From: Sphingobium aromaticiconvertens
GTDB lineage: Bacteria > Pseudomonadota > Alphaproteobacteria > Sphingomonadales > Sphingomonadaceae
Assembly: GCF_037154075.1 (NCBI RefSeq)
Contig: NZ_JBANRJ010000001.1
Coordinates: forward strand, 3,033,501 to 3,097,500
DNA: 64,000 nt
Direction: 5' to 3'
Positions within the stretch are counted from its first letter, which is position 1; each line of letters starts with the position of its first letter. The position numbers were made by a program, and so were the translations under genes. Under the pieces are notes generated by a model. It searched no databases, was not told where the DNA came from, and worked only from the letters and a program-made list of their open reading frames with translations. Shown here piece by piece: positions 1 through 8,474 of this stretch.

Positions 1-13
1 ATCTGCTCCGCAT
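1..13 (-). CDS. Start of a gene that leaves the window on the left
   Basis: An ATG on the minus strand at 13-11 is preceded by a good purine-rich ribosome binding site (GAGAGGAAGAG, about 5 bases upstream). Only four codons (Met-Arg-Ser-Arg) lie inside the window, so no product can be named. The 130 bases before it hold two operator-like inverted repeats (73-85 and 146-163), which fits a regulated promoter for this gene. The call rests on the ribosome binding site alone. Confidence 0.4.
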
Positions 14-72
14 GGACACTCTTCCTCTCTCGCTTATTTTGTAATCTAGGTTTTGTATATAGCGAGGAAAAA

Positions 73-85
73 TGACAGCATGTCA
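73..85. promoter_or_regulatory. Inverted repeat TGACA-N3-TGTCA
   Basis: Perfect five-base arms around GCA lie about 60 bases upstream of the leftward start codon at 13. An AT-rich TAATATA box follows at about 107-113. This looks like an operator or activator site for the leftward gene. The binding protein is unknown. Confidence 0.3.
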
Positions 86-144
86 AGCATGATGCGCTAA
101 TATATAGAGGACTTCAGGCCATCCTAATCCTAAAGCTTGAAAAA

Positions 145-960
145 TTAAGAACGATCGTTCTTATCATTTTCCGCTGTGGACACGATCTTTTCCGCGATTG
201 CCAGCGCATCGAGCATCACTCGATATTGCGTGTCCGTCAGGGCCATCGGCCAGGTGATATGCGGCGCCGCGCGATCCGCCTCCACCAACCGGGACAGCGC
301 TGCGCTACCGGCGTCGGTCAGTTGGATGAACAGGCCGCGTCGGTCGTCTGGGTTCGGCACCCGCTCGATAAAGCCCTGGGCTTCCAGCCGATCGACACGC
401 TTGCCCACGCCAGCGAGCGACATCAGGAAATAATGTTTGAGCGCCGTCGGCGCGATGCGATGCGGCGGCCCTACGCGATATAGGGCGTCCAGCAGCAACA
501 CATCCCCCGATGTCAGCCCTTCGGTCGCCGCCGAACGGGAAATGTGCATTTCCATGCTGCGTGCCAGCCGCAACAGGCGCGTCGTAACGGAATAGGATCG
601 CGCCAACACAGGATCATAACCGCTTGCCCATGCAGTCAGCGCAGCTTGCAACGGATCGAAACCATGGTTCGGGCTGGTCGCTTCGGCATCCAGCCTTTGT
701 CGCTGCGAACCGTCATGGCCTGCCGCCTTCCTGAAGGCAGTGCCGGGCGCCAGCCTACGGTCCGGCGACCACTGAAGTATGCCCGCCTCGATCAATGCAT
801 CGACCTGCCGTGAGGCGGATGATTTGCTGGCATAGCCCCATAGCCGGGCCAGACCGGCCATGGATGGTATCGTTGCGTGCGTTGCGAAATGCGCCTCGAT
901 CGCAGCGCGGCACGCGTCCAGCCCGCGCGCCTTGCTATCGCGCCTTGTCTCTTCAGTCAT
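145..960 (-). CDS. MarR-family regulator with an extra N-terminal winged helix
   Basis: Predicted DNA-binding transcription factor of 271 aa. Residues of about 15-72 resemble a LexA-type winged helix (IPSMAGLARLWGY then SKSSASRQVDALIEAGIL). Residues of about 115-255 are a MarR domain with the beta-wing signature NPDDRRGLFIQLTDAG. A single MarR domain is about 150 aa, so this protein carries two recognition modules. I chose the ATG at 960 because it removes an overlap with the acyl-CoA dehydrogenase gene that an upstream ATG at 1050 would create. The gene follows two acyl-CoA dehydrogenase genes on the same strand, so it may control them. Its 3' end overlaps an 18-bp palindrome. Confidence 0.75.
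   Translation of the reverse strand: MTEETRRDSKARGLDACRAAIEAHFATHATIPSMAGLARLWGYASKSSASRQVDALIEAGILQWSPDRRLAPGTAFRKAAGHDGSQRQRLDAEATSPNHGFDPLQAALTAWASGYDPVLARSYSVTTRLLRLARSMEMHISRSAATEGLTSGDVLLLDALYRVGPPHRIAPTALKHYFLMSLAGVGKRVDRLEAQGFIERVPNPDDRRGLFIQLTDAGSAALSRLVEADRAAPHITWPMALTDTQYRVMLDALAIAEKIVSTAENDKNDRS
146..163. promoter_or_regulatory. 18-bp perfect palindrome, TetR/MarR-type operator
   Basis: TAAGAACGATCGTTCTTA is a perfect 18-base palindrome. It overlaps the stop codon of the MarR-type gene and lies about 130 bases upstream of the leftward gene at 13. Closely related palindromes occur at 49937-49953 and 59724-59743, each upstream of a minus-strand gene, so this is probably one site of a shared regulon. 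Confidence 0.55.
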
Positions 961-1015
961 CCGATCAGAAAGGCACAGCCAGAGCGCGACGGCAAGCCTG
1001 CTTCTGCACCTTCGA

Positions 1016-2143
1016 TCAGGCGAAGAGGCTGTCCCCAAAGCGTTCGGCATGAAGTGTTATGTCGCCGAACAGCTTTTCGATGCACATCAGGCGACGGAAA
1101 TAATGGCCGATCGCATATTCGTCAGTCAGGCCATAACCGCCATGCACCTGAATGCCGTTGCGCGATATGAGCTGCCCCGCCTCGCCGATGACGATGCGGG
1201 CCGCCGACAGCGCAGCCGACCGCGCGACCGGATCGAGATCAACATTGGCAAGCGCATGATACAGCATCGACCGGGCCTGATGCGCGGCGACGAACATATC
1301 GGCCATGATATGCTGGATCGCCTGGAAGCTGCCGATAGCGACGCCGAACTGCTTGCGTTCCTGGACATAAGCGCCGCAAACCTTATTCGCAGCTTCCATC
1401 GCGCCGACGGCCTGCCCCATCAACGCGATCGACATGCGATCAATCGCCTCGCCGAGCACTGCTGCGCCATGATTGGTGCCAACCAGCAGCGCGTCGGCGG
1501 GCAGCACCACATCTGCGAACCGAATGTCGGATGCGCGAGTGCCATCGATCAGGCTGTAGCCCTCGCTTGTGACGCCCTCCTGATCCGCCGACACCAGGAA
1601 CAGGGCGACGCCATCCTCCCCTTCAATCCGGGCCGAAACGATCAACTGGCTCGCGCTCGGCGCGTCCAGCACCATGATTTTATCGCCGCTCAACACATAG
1701 CTGTCGGCCGATGGGCGGGCGATAGTGCCCGCAACATCGACAGACAACGGATGCGCGCCATTTTCCTGATGCGCCAGTGCAACCCGCAAACTACCAGTCG
1801 CGATCTCGCCCAGAAATTCCAGAGCCAGCCCTTCGTTAGTGGCCTGCTTCAGCACATGGCTGCCCAGAACCACCGTGCTGATATACGGCTCTTTCGCCAG
1901 CGCCTTACCCAACGCGACGTTCAGCAGCGCCACATCCTCGATGCTGCCATCAAGGCCCCCCGCCGCTTCCGGCACGGGCAGCGCCAGCCAGCCCAGTTCG
2001 ACGAATTGCGCCCAACGGGCTGCGGCGAACCCGTTCGGGCTTTCACGCTGTTCGCGCCAATATTCGACGCCGGATGTTTCTGACAGCAACCGCTCGGCGC
2101 TGTCCAGCAGCATGGTTTGAATGTCGGACTTCGCGAAATCCAT
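1016..2143 (-). CDS. Acyl-CoA dehydrogenase, small-subunit type
   Basis: Flavin-dependent acyl-CoA dehydrogenase family protein of 375 aa, expected to introduce the alpha-beta double bond in an acyl-CoA. The N-terminal helical domain, middle beta domain and C-terminal helical domain are all present, and the C-terminal signature reads QVHGGYGLTDEY. The middle-domain sequence (residues of about 110-210) is divergent and lacks a clear FAD/substrate loop like that of its neighbour. The neighbour ends 15 bases upstream on the same strand. Paired genes of this kind in steroid and side-chain degraders encode alpha2-beta2 heterotetramers (FadE28/FadE29 type), so heteromer formation is inferred here. 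Confidence 0.85.
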   Translation of the reverse strand: MDFAKSDIQTMLLDSAERLLSETSGVEYWREQRESPNGFAAARWAQFVELGWLALPVPEAAGGLDGSIEDVALLNVALGKALAKEPYISTVVLGSHVLKQATNEGLALEFLGEIATGSLRVALAHQENGAHPLSVDVAGTIARPSADSYVLSGDKIMVLDAPSASQLIVSARIEGEDGVALFLVSADQEGVTSEGYSLIDGTRASDIRFADVVLPADALLVGTNHGAAVLGEAIDRMSIALMGQAVGAMEAANKVCGAYVQERKQFGVAIGSFQAIQHIMADMFVAAHQARSMLYHALANVDLDPVARSAALSAARIVIGEAGQLISRNGIQVHGGYGLTDEYAIGHYFRRLMCIEKLFGDITLHAERFGDSLFA

Positions 2144-2158
2144 TGATCGTCTGCCCCC

Positions 2159-3361
2159 TCAAAGCCCAAATGCGAGCTTGGCAACTATATTTTTCTGGAT
2201 CTGCTTCGATCCACCATAGATGGTTGCAGCCCGATTGATGAGCGCAACGGTCGTGCGACCGGGCACATAATCGGGCCAATTGTCCGTGGCTGGCGGCGGC
2301 GGCGTCGGTGCCACCTCGAAAAAGCGCAGTGCCTTGGCGCCCAACAGGTCGCATTGCAGCATCGTCACTTCCTGTTGCAGTTCCGACCCCCGGATCTTCA
2401 GCACTGATGCAGCAGCAGCTTCTGGCACGTCGAACTCCTCATGGGCCAACACCCGCAGTACCGACCATTCCAGCGCCAGCAGATCCGCCTCGATCCGTGC
2501 GAAGCGTGCACGGATGGCTGGATCGTCGGCGACCGGGCGGCCATTCAACTGCTCACCCCGCGCAATATCCTTGGCCCGCGCCAGTTCCCGCTTGCTCCAA
2601 TAGATGAAGCTCGACGTCGTGCGCTCATGTTCCAACAAAAATTTTGCGTAGGTCCAACCCATGCCTGGATCGCCTATCAACTGATCGGCCGGCACTTCCA
2701 CATTATCCAGGAACACCTCGCACAAATGGGCGTCGCCATTGATTTGCGGAATTTCGCGGACGGTGATGCCCGGCGTATCCATCTTGATAATCAGGAAGGA
2801 AATGCCGCGTTGCGGCTTGACCGTCTTGTCGGTGCGGACAAGGAAAAAGCCCCAGTCTGCATATGCCGCGCCGCTGGTCCATATTTTCTGGCCATTTACG
2901 ACATAACGGCCATCGACCAACTCCGCAGAGGTCCGCAGCGATGCCAGGTCAGACCCTGACCCCGGCTCCGAAAAACCTTGCGCCCACATGGTCGCGCCTG
3001 TCCGGATGATGGGCAGGAAGCGATCCTTCAGATAATCCGACCCATAGGTATAAAGCACCGGCCCCAGCATATGGGTGCCGCCCCAATCGAATTCCGGGGC
3101 GTCAGCCTTGTAAAGCTCCTCATTGAAGATGAAGAGTTGCATCGGCGACCAGCCGCACCCGCCAAATTCGACGGGCCAATGCGGTACGGAACGGCCATGC
3201 GAATCCAATATCCGCATCCAGTCCAGCATGTCGGACACGGCGGCATTGTTCGCCACCTTTCGGCGCTGACGCTCCTGCATCTCGGGGGGAAGAACGGCCT
3301 GAATGAAGGCGCGGACTTCCTGGCGAAACGTCTCCAGCTCTGGGTCTTGGCGCAGTTCCAT
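2159..3361 (-). CDS. Acyl-CoA dehydrogenase, large-subunit type
   Basis: Acyl-CoA dehydrogenase of 400 aa that would use FAD and pass electrons to ETF. The middle-domain signature AQGFSEPGSGSDLASL is intact, and the C-terminus carries the family motif IYGGSKQIQKNIVA. I chose the ATG at 3361 because AGGAG sits 8 bases upstream and the family N-terminus (LRQDPELETFRQEVRAF) starts right there. An ATG at 3430 would add 23 unrelated residues. It is the first gene of a minus-strand unit with the small-subunit-type dehydrogenase and the MarR regulator. Confidence 0.88.
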   Translation of the reverse strand: MELRQDPELETFRQEVRAFIQAVLPPEMQERQRRKVANNAAVSDMLDWMRILDSHGRSVPHWPVEFGGCGWSPMQLFIFNEELYKADAPEFDWGGTHMLGPVLYTYGSDYLKDRFLPIIRTGATMWAQGFSEPGSGSDLASLRTSAELVDGRYVVNGQKIWTSGAAYADWGFFLVRTDKTVKPQRGISFLIIKMDTPGITVREIPQINGDAHLCEVFLDNVEVPADQLIGDPGMGWTYAKFLLEHERTTSSFIYWSKRELARAKDIARGEQLNGRPVADDPAIRARFARIEADLLALEWSVLRVLAHEEFDVPEAAAASVLKIRGSELQQEVTMLQCDLLGAKALRFFEVAPTPPPPATDNWPDYVPGRTTVALINRAATIYGGSKQIQKNIVAKLAFGL

Positions 3362-3510
3362 CGGCTCGGCTCCTGCTCTTCTTTCAGGCACGTTTTTCTG
3401 ATCCGCAGATGACTCGGGCGGCCCCGCCATGCAAGCGCCGTTGAAAGTAGCATCATCTATGCGATGGAATGACGGCCTGATTTGACACGGATAAGGTTTC
3501 CCTTAGCTTT

Positions 3511-3525
3511 CATGCATGCAACATG
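3511..3525. promoter_or_regulatory. CATGCAACAT motif at the start of the SDR gene
   Basis: The 10-mer CATGCAACAT at 3515-3524 overlaps the start codon of the SDR gene at 3516. The same 10-mer occurs at three promoters of the GntR-headed unit at 42-46 kb, so this may be an outlying site of that regulator. The position over the start codon matches the site at the GntR gene itself. Confidence 0.4.
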
Positions 3526-4289
3526 CCCGCGAAGCAGCATCGAGCCTCATCTGGATTTCCGGTGCTACCGAGGGCATCGGCCTGGGACTGGCGCGCAATG
3601 CACCTCATGCCAACGCGCGGATCATCAATCTTTCCCGCCGGCGCCATCCCGATTATGAAAGCCATTTCCTCGATCTCGCGGCCCCCGCAAGCTGGGCGAA
3701 GGTGGAGCAACATTTCACCGATACGCTGCGCGCGTTTCGAGGCGAGCGCGCAATCTTCATCCAGAATGCTCATCTCAAAGGAATGACCGGCTTTGCCGGT
3801 GAGGTAGCCGCCAACGACCATGCCCGCGACGTCATTGCCAATGTTGCGGCGCCCCTGAGCCTGGGAGACATGTTCCTGCGCGCCGTGCATGACAGCGGTT
3901 TTCCGGGCGAAGCCGGGTTGGTGATGCTGTCCTCCGCATCGGCCCGGTCCCCCTATGAAGGACAATCCGTCTATTGCGCGGGCAAGGCCGCGCTGGAAAT
4001 GTGGGTTCACGTCGTCCGCAGGGAAATCATCCGGCGTGGCCATTCCAAACTGTGGGTCACGGCAGTGCGTCCCGGCTTCGTCGACACCGGCCTTACCCGC
4101 CATGTCGCCAACCTACCCGACAATGACTATCCCGTGGCATCCCTGTTGCGTGGCCAGATTGAAACGGGCCGGGGTGTCATGGACATCGACACCGCTGCCC
4201 GGCAGATCTGGGCCGCCCTGCCGACGGATCAGTCACTGTTGCTATTCGGCGAACAAGCTCAGATCAGCGGATCAACTTCCCTCACCTGA
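3516..4289 (+). CDS. Short-chain dehydrogenase/reductase (atypical)
   Basis: NAD(P)-dependent Rossmann oxidoreductase of 257 aa. The cofactor loop reads SGATEGIG at residues 15-22 (TGxxxGxG variant). The catalytic region has SSAS, then Y-C-A-G-K at about 155-159. The beta-1 strand begins only about 10 residues after the start, so the ATG at 3516 is needed even though its ribosome binding site is weak. It stands alone on the plus strand, divergent from the acyl-CoA dehydrogenase genes, and its stop abuts the stop of the GMC gene. The substrate is unknown. Confidence 0.75.
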   Translation: MQHAREAASSLIWISGATEGIGLGLARNAPHANARIINLSRRRHPDYESHFLDLAAPASWAKVEQHFTDTLRAFRGERAIFIQNAHLKGMTGFAGEVAANDHARDVIANVAAPLSLGDMFLRAVHDSGFPGEAGLVMLSSASARSPYEGQSVYCAGKAALEMWVHVVRREIIRRGHSKLWVTAVRPGFVDTGLTRHVANLPDNDYPVASLLRGQIETGRGVMDIDTAARQIWAALPTDQSLLLFGEQAQISGSTSLT

Positions 4290-5969
4290 TCAGCGCGCGT
4301 CCGCCAGGATCAGGTCCGCGCCCTTTTCCGCGATCATCATCGTTGCGGCATTGGTGTTGCCCGATACGACATTGGGCATGACCGAGGCATCGACCACGCG
4401 CAGGCCATCGACCCCATTCACCTTCAGCGTTGCCGACACGATCGCATTTGCGCCAGCCCCCATGGCGCAGGTCGATGTCTGGTGATAGCCGGTCGAGCCG
4501 GCCGCGCGCGCGAAAGCAAGCAAGGCTTCGTCGCTTTCCAGTGCCGCCCCCGGTGTCAATTCATGATCGAAATAAGGCGCCAGGCTGGGCGCATGCATGA
4601 CCCGCCGTGCCCAGCGCAGGGATTCGATCTGGGCGCGCCGGTCAGCCTCTGCCGACAGGAAATTGGGCCGGATCGCGGGGGCTTCGCGAAAGTTCGCTGA
4701 TTTGAGGTGGATGCTGCCTCGCGATTGCGGACGCATGACATAGCCGCCCACCGTCATGCCGGGTTCATGCTCCATCTGCATCGCCCCATTCTTTGCCAGT
4801 GCCTCGAAATCGACCGTGGCGGGGCTGGCGAAGAATTGAAGGTCGGGCAAATCCAGCGCCGGATCGGACTTCAGGAACGCCGTCAGATTCGATCCACCCA
4901 GTGCCAGCAGCCCCGTGCGCGAGACGGCATATTGCAACATCTGGGCAACCAGCCCCACGCCACGCGACAACGCATTGAGGCTGGCCGATCCGGGTTTCAG
5001 CCGCGCGCGGACCATGGTCGCATAATGGTCTTGCAGATTTTCTCCAACCTGCGGTGAGGCGACCACCGCCTCGATGCCCAGCGAGCGCAGCAGCGCCGGG
5101 TCGCCAATACCCGACAATTCCAGCAACTGGGGAGAGTTGATTGCACCGCCGGACAGGATCACTTCCCGCCGCGCCCGCACCTGCCGGCGCTTGTTGCCCT
5201 GCCAATATTCAACGCCGACGGCTTTCTTGCCTTCGAACAGGATGCGCGAAGCAAGAGCCTTCGTCACAACATCCAAGTTCCGCCGCTTCATCGCCGGATG
5301 CAGATAGGCGACCGCCGCCGAAACACGCACCCCCTTATGGGCGTTAAGGCGCACTCGCGATACGCCCTCCCGCGTCGTGCCGTTGAGATCACCGGCTATC
5401 GGCGCGCCCGCCTCTTCGAACGCAGACGTCATCAGGTCGAGCATCGGGTGCCGCATGGGCACATCGCCAATATCGAGCTGTCCCGCCTGTTGGTCGGCAG
5501 TGATACCTTCGCCATGCTGGCGCTCGATCCGATGAAAATAGCGCTCGGCATCAATCCAGCCCCATCCGTCCAGACCCAGTTGCCGCCAGCCATCATAATC
5601 CTCCGGCAGACCGCGCACCCATAATATGCCGTTGATCGACGATGAACCGCCCAGCACCTTGCCACGCGGGAAATGATGCTGCCGTCCGTCCGAACCAGGA
5701 TCGGCTTCGGTCAGGTAATTCCAGTTGAGCCGCGGATCTTTCAGCATCCGGGTAAAGCCTGCGGGAACGTGGATGTTAAGCGTGCTCAAGGCTTGGCCGG
5801 GGGCGAGCAGATTTCGGGTCGGGCGATCGTCGCCGCCTGCTTCCAATACCATTACCTTGTGGCGACCGTCCGCGCTCAACCGATTCGCCAGAACACAGCC
5901 GGCGGAACCAGCGCCTATAACAATGTAGTCCGCCTCCGCATCCCAGCCGTTGCTTGCCGTCTCGACCAT
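4290..5969 (-). CDS. GMC-family oxidoreductase (choline dehydrogenase-like)
   Basis: FAD-dependent alcohol dehydrogenase or oxidase of 559 aa. The dinucleotide motif GAGSAG is at residues 19-24, GMC signature 1 includes GGSSSINGILWVRG, and signature 2 includes SGGAINSPQLLELSG. The catalytic His lies in GYHQTSTCAMG near the C-terminus, followed by NTNAATMMIAEKGADLI. I prefer the ATG at 5969 over the one at 5975 because AGAGAGG ends directly at the first ATG but 6 bases before the second. The likely role is oxidation of a primary or secondary alcohol of the catabolic substrate. A paralogue is encoded at 52560-54179. Confidence 0.9.
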   Translation of the reverse strand: MVETASNGWDAEADYIVIGAGSAGCVLANRLSADGRHKVMVLEAGGDDRPTRNLLAPGQALSTLNIHVPAGFTRMLKDPRLNWNYLTEADPGSDGRQHHFPRGKVLGGSSSINGILWVRGLPEDYDGWRQLGLDGWGWIDAERYFHRIERQHGEGITADQQAGQLDIGDVPMRHPMLDLMTSAFEEAGAPIAGDLNGTTREGVSRVRLNAHKGVRVSAAVAYLHPAMKRRNLDVVTKALASRILFEGKKAVGVEYWQGNKRRQVRARREVILSGGAINSPQLLELSGIGDPALLRSLGIEAVVASPQVGENLQDHYATMVRARLKPGSASLNALSRGVGLVAQMLQYAVSRTGLLALGGSNLTAFLKSDPALDLPDLQFFASPATVDFEALAKNGAMQMEHEPGMTVGGYVMRPQSRGSIHLKSANFREAPAIRPNFLSAEADRRAQIESLRWARRVMHAPSLAPYFDHELTPGAALESDEALLAFARAAGSTGYHQTSTCAMGAGANAIVSATLKVNGVDGLRVVDASVMPNVVSGNTNAATMMIAEKGADLILADAR

Positions 5970-6128
5970 GCTCATCCTCTCTTGTGCTGCCCCTGCATTG
6001 ATGCCTTTGGCGCCGGGATCACAATGGGTTTACATAGCGAACGTCGATGACATCGTGCTTGTGATGGCTTTTCCGCAGGCATCGAAATAGGCGTTGTCCG
6101 CGCGCTATGCTGTCCGCCAGGGAATTCC

Positions 6129-6938
6129 ATGCAGAAGACAGGATTGGGAACGATGGCGCTTTTCTCGCTTGAAGGCCGCACGGCCATGGTCACCGGCGCC
6201 TCGCGCGGACTGGGCCGGGCGATCGCGATCGGCTTGGCGGAAGCAGGCGCGGACCTGATCGTGGCAGCACGTGACGCCGTCAAGCTGGAGGAGACTGCAC
6301 AAGAGATCCGCGCCATAGGGCGCAAGGCGCGATCCATCGCCTTCGACCTCGCGGACCTCGACGCCGTTCAGGCCGCAACCGACCAACTGACGGGCGAAGG
6401 CATTCCCATCGACATATTGGTCAACAATGGCGCTATCGGGGGATGGGGGCCATTGCATGAATCCACGCTGGATCAGTGGGAGGGTATGTTCGACATCAAC
6501 GTGTCGTCCATGTACCTGCTGTGCCGCGACCTGTCGAAGGGCATGGCCGCGCGCAAATGGGGCCGGATCATCAATTTCGCATCCTATGTCGCGGACACCG
6601 GGCGGCCCAACCTGTCGGCCTATACCGCCAGCAAGCACGCGGTGTTGGGCCTGACCCGGTCCATCGCCGCCGATCTGGCTCCGCATGGGGTGACGTGCAA
6701 CGCCATCGCCCCCGGCTTCTTCGACACGGATATGGCAGCTCCAACGGTGGGTCATCCTGAACGCGCCAAAATCTTTCTCAACGCGATCGCCCTGCACAGG
6801 TTCGGCGACCCGAAGGAAATGATCGGGCCGGTGCAGTTTCTGGCGTCGAACGCATCGGGCTATATCACCGGCCATATGCTGCCAGTCGATGGCGGCGTCG
6901 CCAATATCCTGTCGCTGCCCGTGGTGGTGGAAACCTGA
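6129..6938 (+). CDS. Short-chain dehydrogenase/reductase
   Basis: Classical SDR of 269 aa with TGASRGLG near residues 20-27, the NNGA motif (usually NNAG), and Y-T-A-S-K as catalytic Tyr and Lys. The C-terminus GYITGHMLPVDGG is typical of the FabG-like group. It is the first gene of a plus-strand operon with aldehyde dehydrogenase, MFS transporter and acyl-CoA ligase, which suggests an alcohol-aldehyde-acid-CoA series. An alternative ATG at 6153 would remove eight poorly conserved residues. Confidence 0.85.
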   Translation: MQKTGLGTMALFSLEGRTAMVTGASRGLGRAIAIGLAEAGADLIVAARDAVKLEETAQEIRAIGRKARSIAFDLADLDAVQAATDQLTGEGIPIDILVNNGAIGGWGPLHESTLDQWEGMFDINVSSMYLLCRDLSKGMAARKWGRIINFASYVADTGRPNLSAYTASKHAVLGLTRSIAADLAPHGVTCNAIAPGFFDTDMAAPTVGHPERAKIFLNAIALHRFGDPKEMIGPVQFLASNASGYITGHMLPVDGGVANILSLPVVVET

Positions 6939-6998
6939 ACGCACGGGGACCGCAAGCCCCGCCCTATCCACTTTCGCCTTTTTAGAGGACATCAAACC

Positions 6999-8474
6999 AT
7001 GACCGACACACTTTTGAACCTCGTCAGCCCGGAAAAGCTGTTCATTGGCGGCGGCTGGTCCAACTCATCGGGTTCCGATGGCATTGATATCGTTTCCCCG
7101 GCCACCGAAGAGAAAATAGGCCGCGTTGCCAAGGCGACGACCCAGGATATGGATCGCGCCGTTGCCGCTGCGCGCCATGCCTTCGACCATGGTCCCTGGC
7201 CGCGCATGTCCGGTCCTGAGCGCGCGGTGTATCTGCGCCGCATCGCGGAGGAAATGGCCAAGCGTAGCGATGATTTCGCCCGTGCATGGTCGCTTCAGGT
7301 TGGCATGCCCTATACGCAGTCGGCGGGGACAGCCCCGTTCATGGGTGGCTATTACACCTATTTCGCCAGTCTCGCTGATCAGGGGTTTGAGGAAGTTCGC
7401 AAGAGCCTGACGGGTGATAATGTCGTCGTCATACGCGAACCTGTGGGCGTGGTTGCCGCCATCGTGCCGTGGAACGCGCCGCTCGCCACCTTGTCGCTGA
7501 AAGTGGCAGCGGCACTGGCGGCGGGTTGCACGATCATCGCCAAGCCTTCACCGGAAACGCCGTTGGAAGCGCTAATTCTGGCCGAATGCATTGCGGCGGC
7601 GGGCGTCCCGGAGGGCGTGTTCTCAGTCCTCACCGCCGATCGTGACGTGTCCGACTATCTCATTCGCAATCCAGGCGTCGACAAGGTGAGCTTCACTGGC
7701 TCCACCGCCGCCGGGCTGCACATCGCATCGGTGGTCAGCGGACGCAGCGGACGCATCACAACCGAACTGGGCGGCAAATCCGCCGCGATCATTCTGGACG
7801 ATGCCGATGTCGGAAAAGTCGTGGAAGGGATCATGCCCAACCTTGTGGGCCTGTGCGGACAGCAATGCGCCGCCTTCAGCCGGATTCTGGTGCCGCAATC
7901 GCTCAAAGGGGCAGTGACGGATGCGCTTGCCGCCGCCATGCAATATGTCACCGTCGGCGATCCCTTTGCGCAAGCCACCCAAATGGGACCGCTTGTAACC
8001 CGGAACCAGCATGATCGCGTGCTCGGCTATATCGCAAAGGGCAAGGCCGAAGGCGCAAAGCTGGTGACGGGCGGCAATCGTCCCGCGCATCTGGACAAGG
8101 GCTGGTTCGTCGAACCCACGCTGTTCACCGACGCCGATAATGGCATGACGATCGCGCGCGAGGAAATTTTCGGTCCCGTCGGCACAATTATCACTTATCG
8201 CGATGAGGAAGATGCCATCGCCATCGCCAATGACAGCATTTACGGGCTGTCGGGCGGCGTCTTTACCGAGGATGCCGATCGCGCCTATGCCATCGGTCGC
8301 CGCATCCACACCGGCAACTATGGCCATAATGGGCGTGTCGTCGACTATACCATTCCCTATGGTGGCTTCAAACAGTCGGGCGTCGGACGCGAGGGCGGGC
8401 CGGAGGGCCTGAACAGCTTCACCGAAATCAAGACGATCTTCATGAATGAGCTGCCAACCCACCTGAAGGGATGA
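6999..8474 (+). CDS. NAD(P)-dependent aldehyde dehydrogenase
   Basis: ALDH-superfamily enzyme of 491 aa, full length. Visible active-site features are the NAD-loop FTGSTAAG, the general base Glu256 in TTELGGKS, and the nucleophile Cys290 in GLCGQQCAAFSR. A good ribosome binding site (AGAGGA) precedes the ATG. It lies in the operon between an SDR and an MFS gene, and its stop overlaps the next ATG (ATGA), so translation is probably coupled. It would oxidise an aldehyde to the acid that the ligase of the same operon activates. The substrate cannot be read from sequence. Confidence 0.93.
   Translation: MTDTLLNLVSPEKLFIGGGWSNSSGSDGIDIVSPATEEKIGRVAKATTQDMDRAVAAARHAFDHGPWPRMSGPERAVYLRRIAEEMAKRSDDFARAWSLQVGMPYTQSAGTAPFMGGYYTYFASLADQGFEEVRKSLTGDNVVVIREPVGVVAAIVPWNAPLATLSLKVAAALAAGCTIIAKPSPETPLEALILAECIAAAGVPEGVFSVLTADRDVSDYLIRNPGVDKVSFTGSTAAGLHIASVVSGRSGRITTELGGKSAAIILDDADVGKVVEGIMPNLVGLCGQQCAAFSRILVPQSLKGAVTDALAAAMQYVTVGDPFAQATQMGPLVTRNQHDRVLGYIAKGKAEGAKLVTGGNRPAHLDKGWFVEPTLFTDADNGMTIAREEIFGPVGTIITYRDEEDAIAIANDSIYGLSGGVFTEDADRAYAIGRRIHTGNYGHNGRVVDYTIPYGGFKQSGVGREGGPEGLNSFTEIKTIFMNELPTHLKG

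Noticed and set aside
860..2083. A 407-codon open frame antisense to the acyl-CoA dehydrogenase gene
   Set aside because: The minus strand carries an unmistakable acyl-CoA dehydrogenase, and the antisense product has no recognisable domain.
4290..5969. Possible alcohol oxidase specific for choline
   Set aside because: No choline uptake or betaine aldehyde dehydrogenase partner is adjacent. Only the GMC family can be supported.
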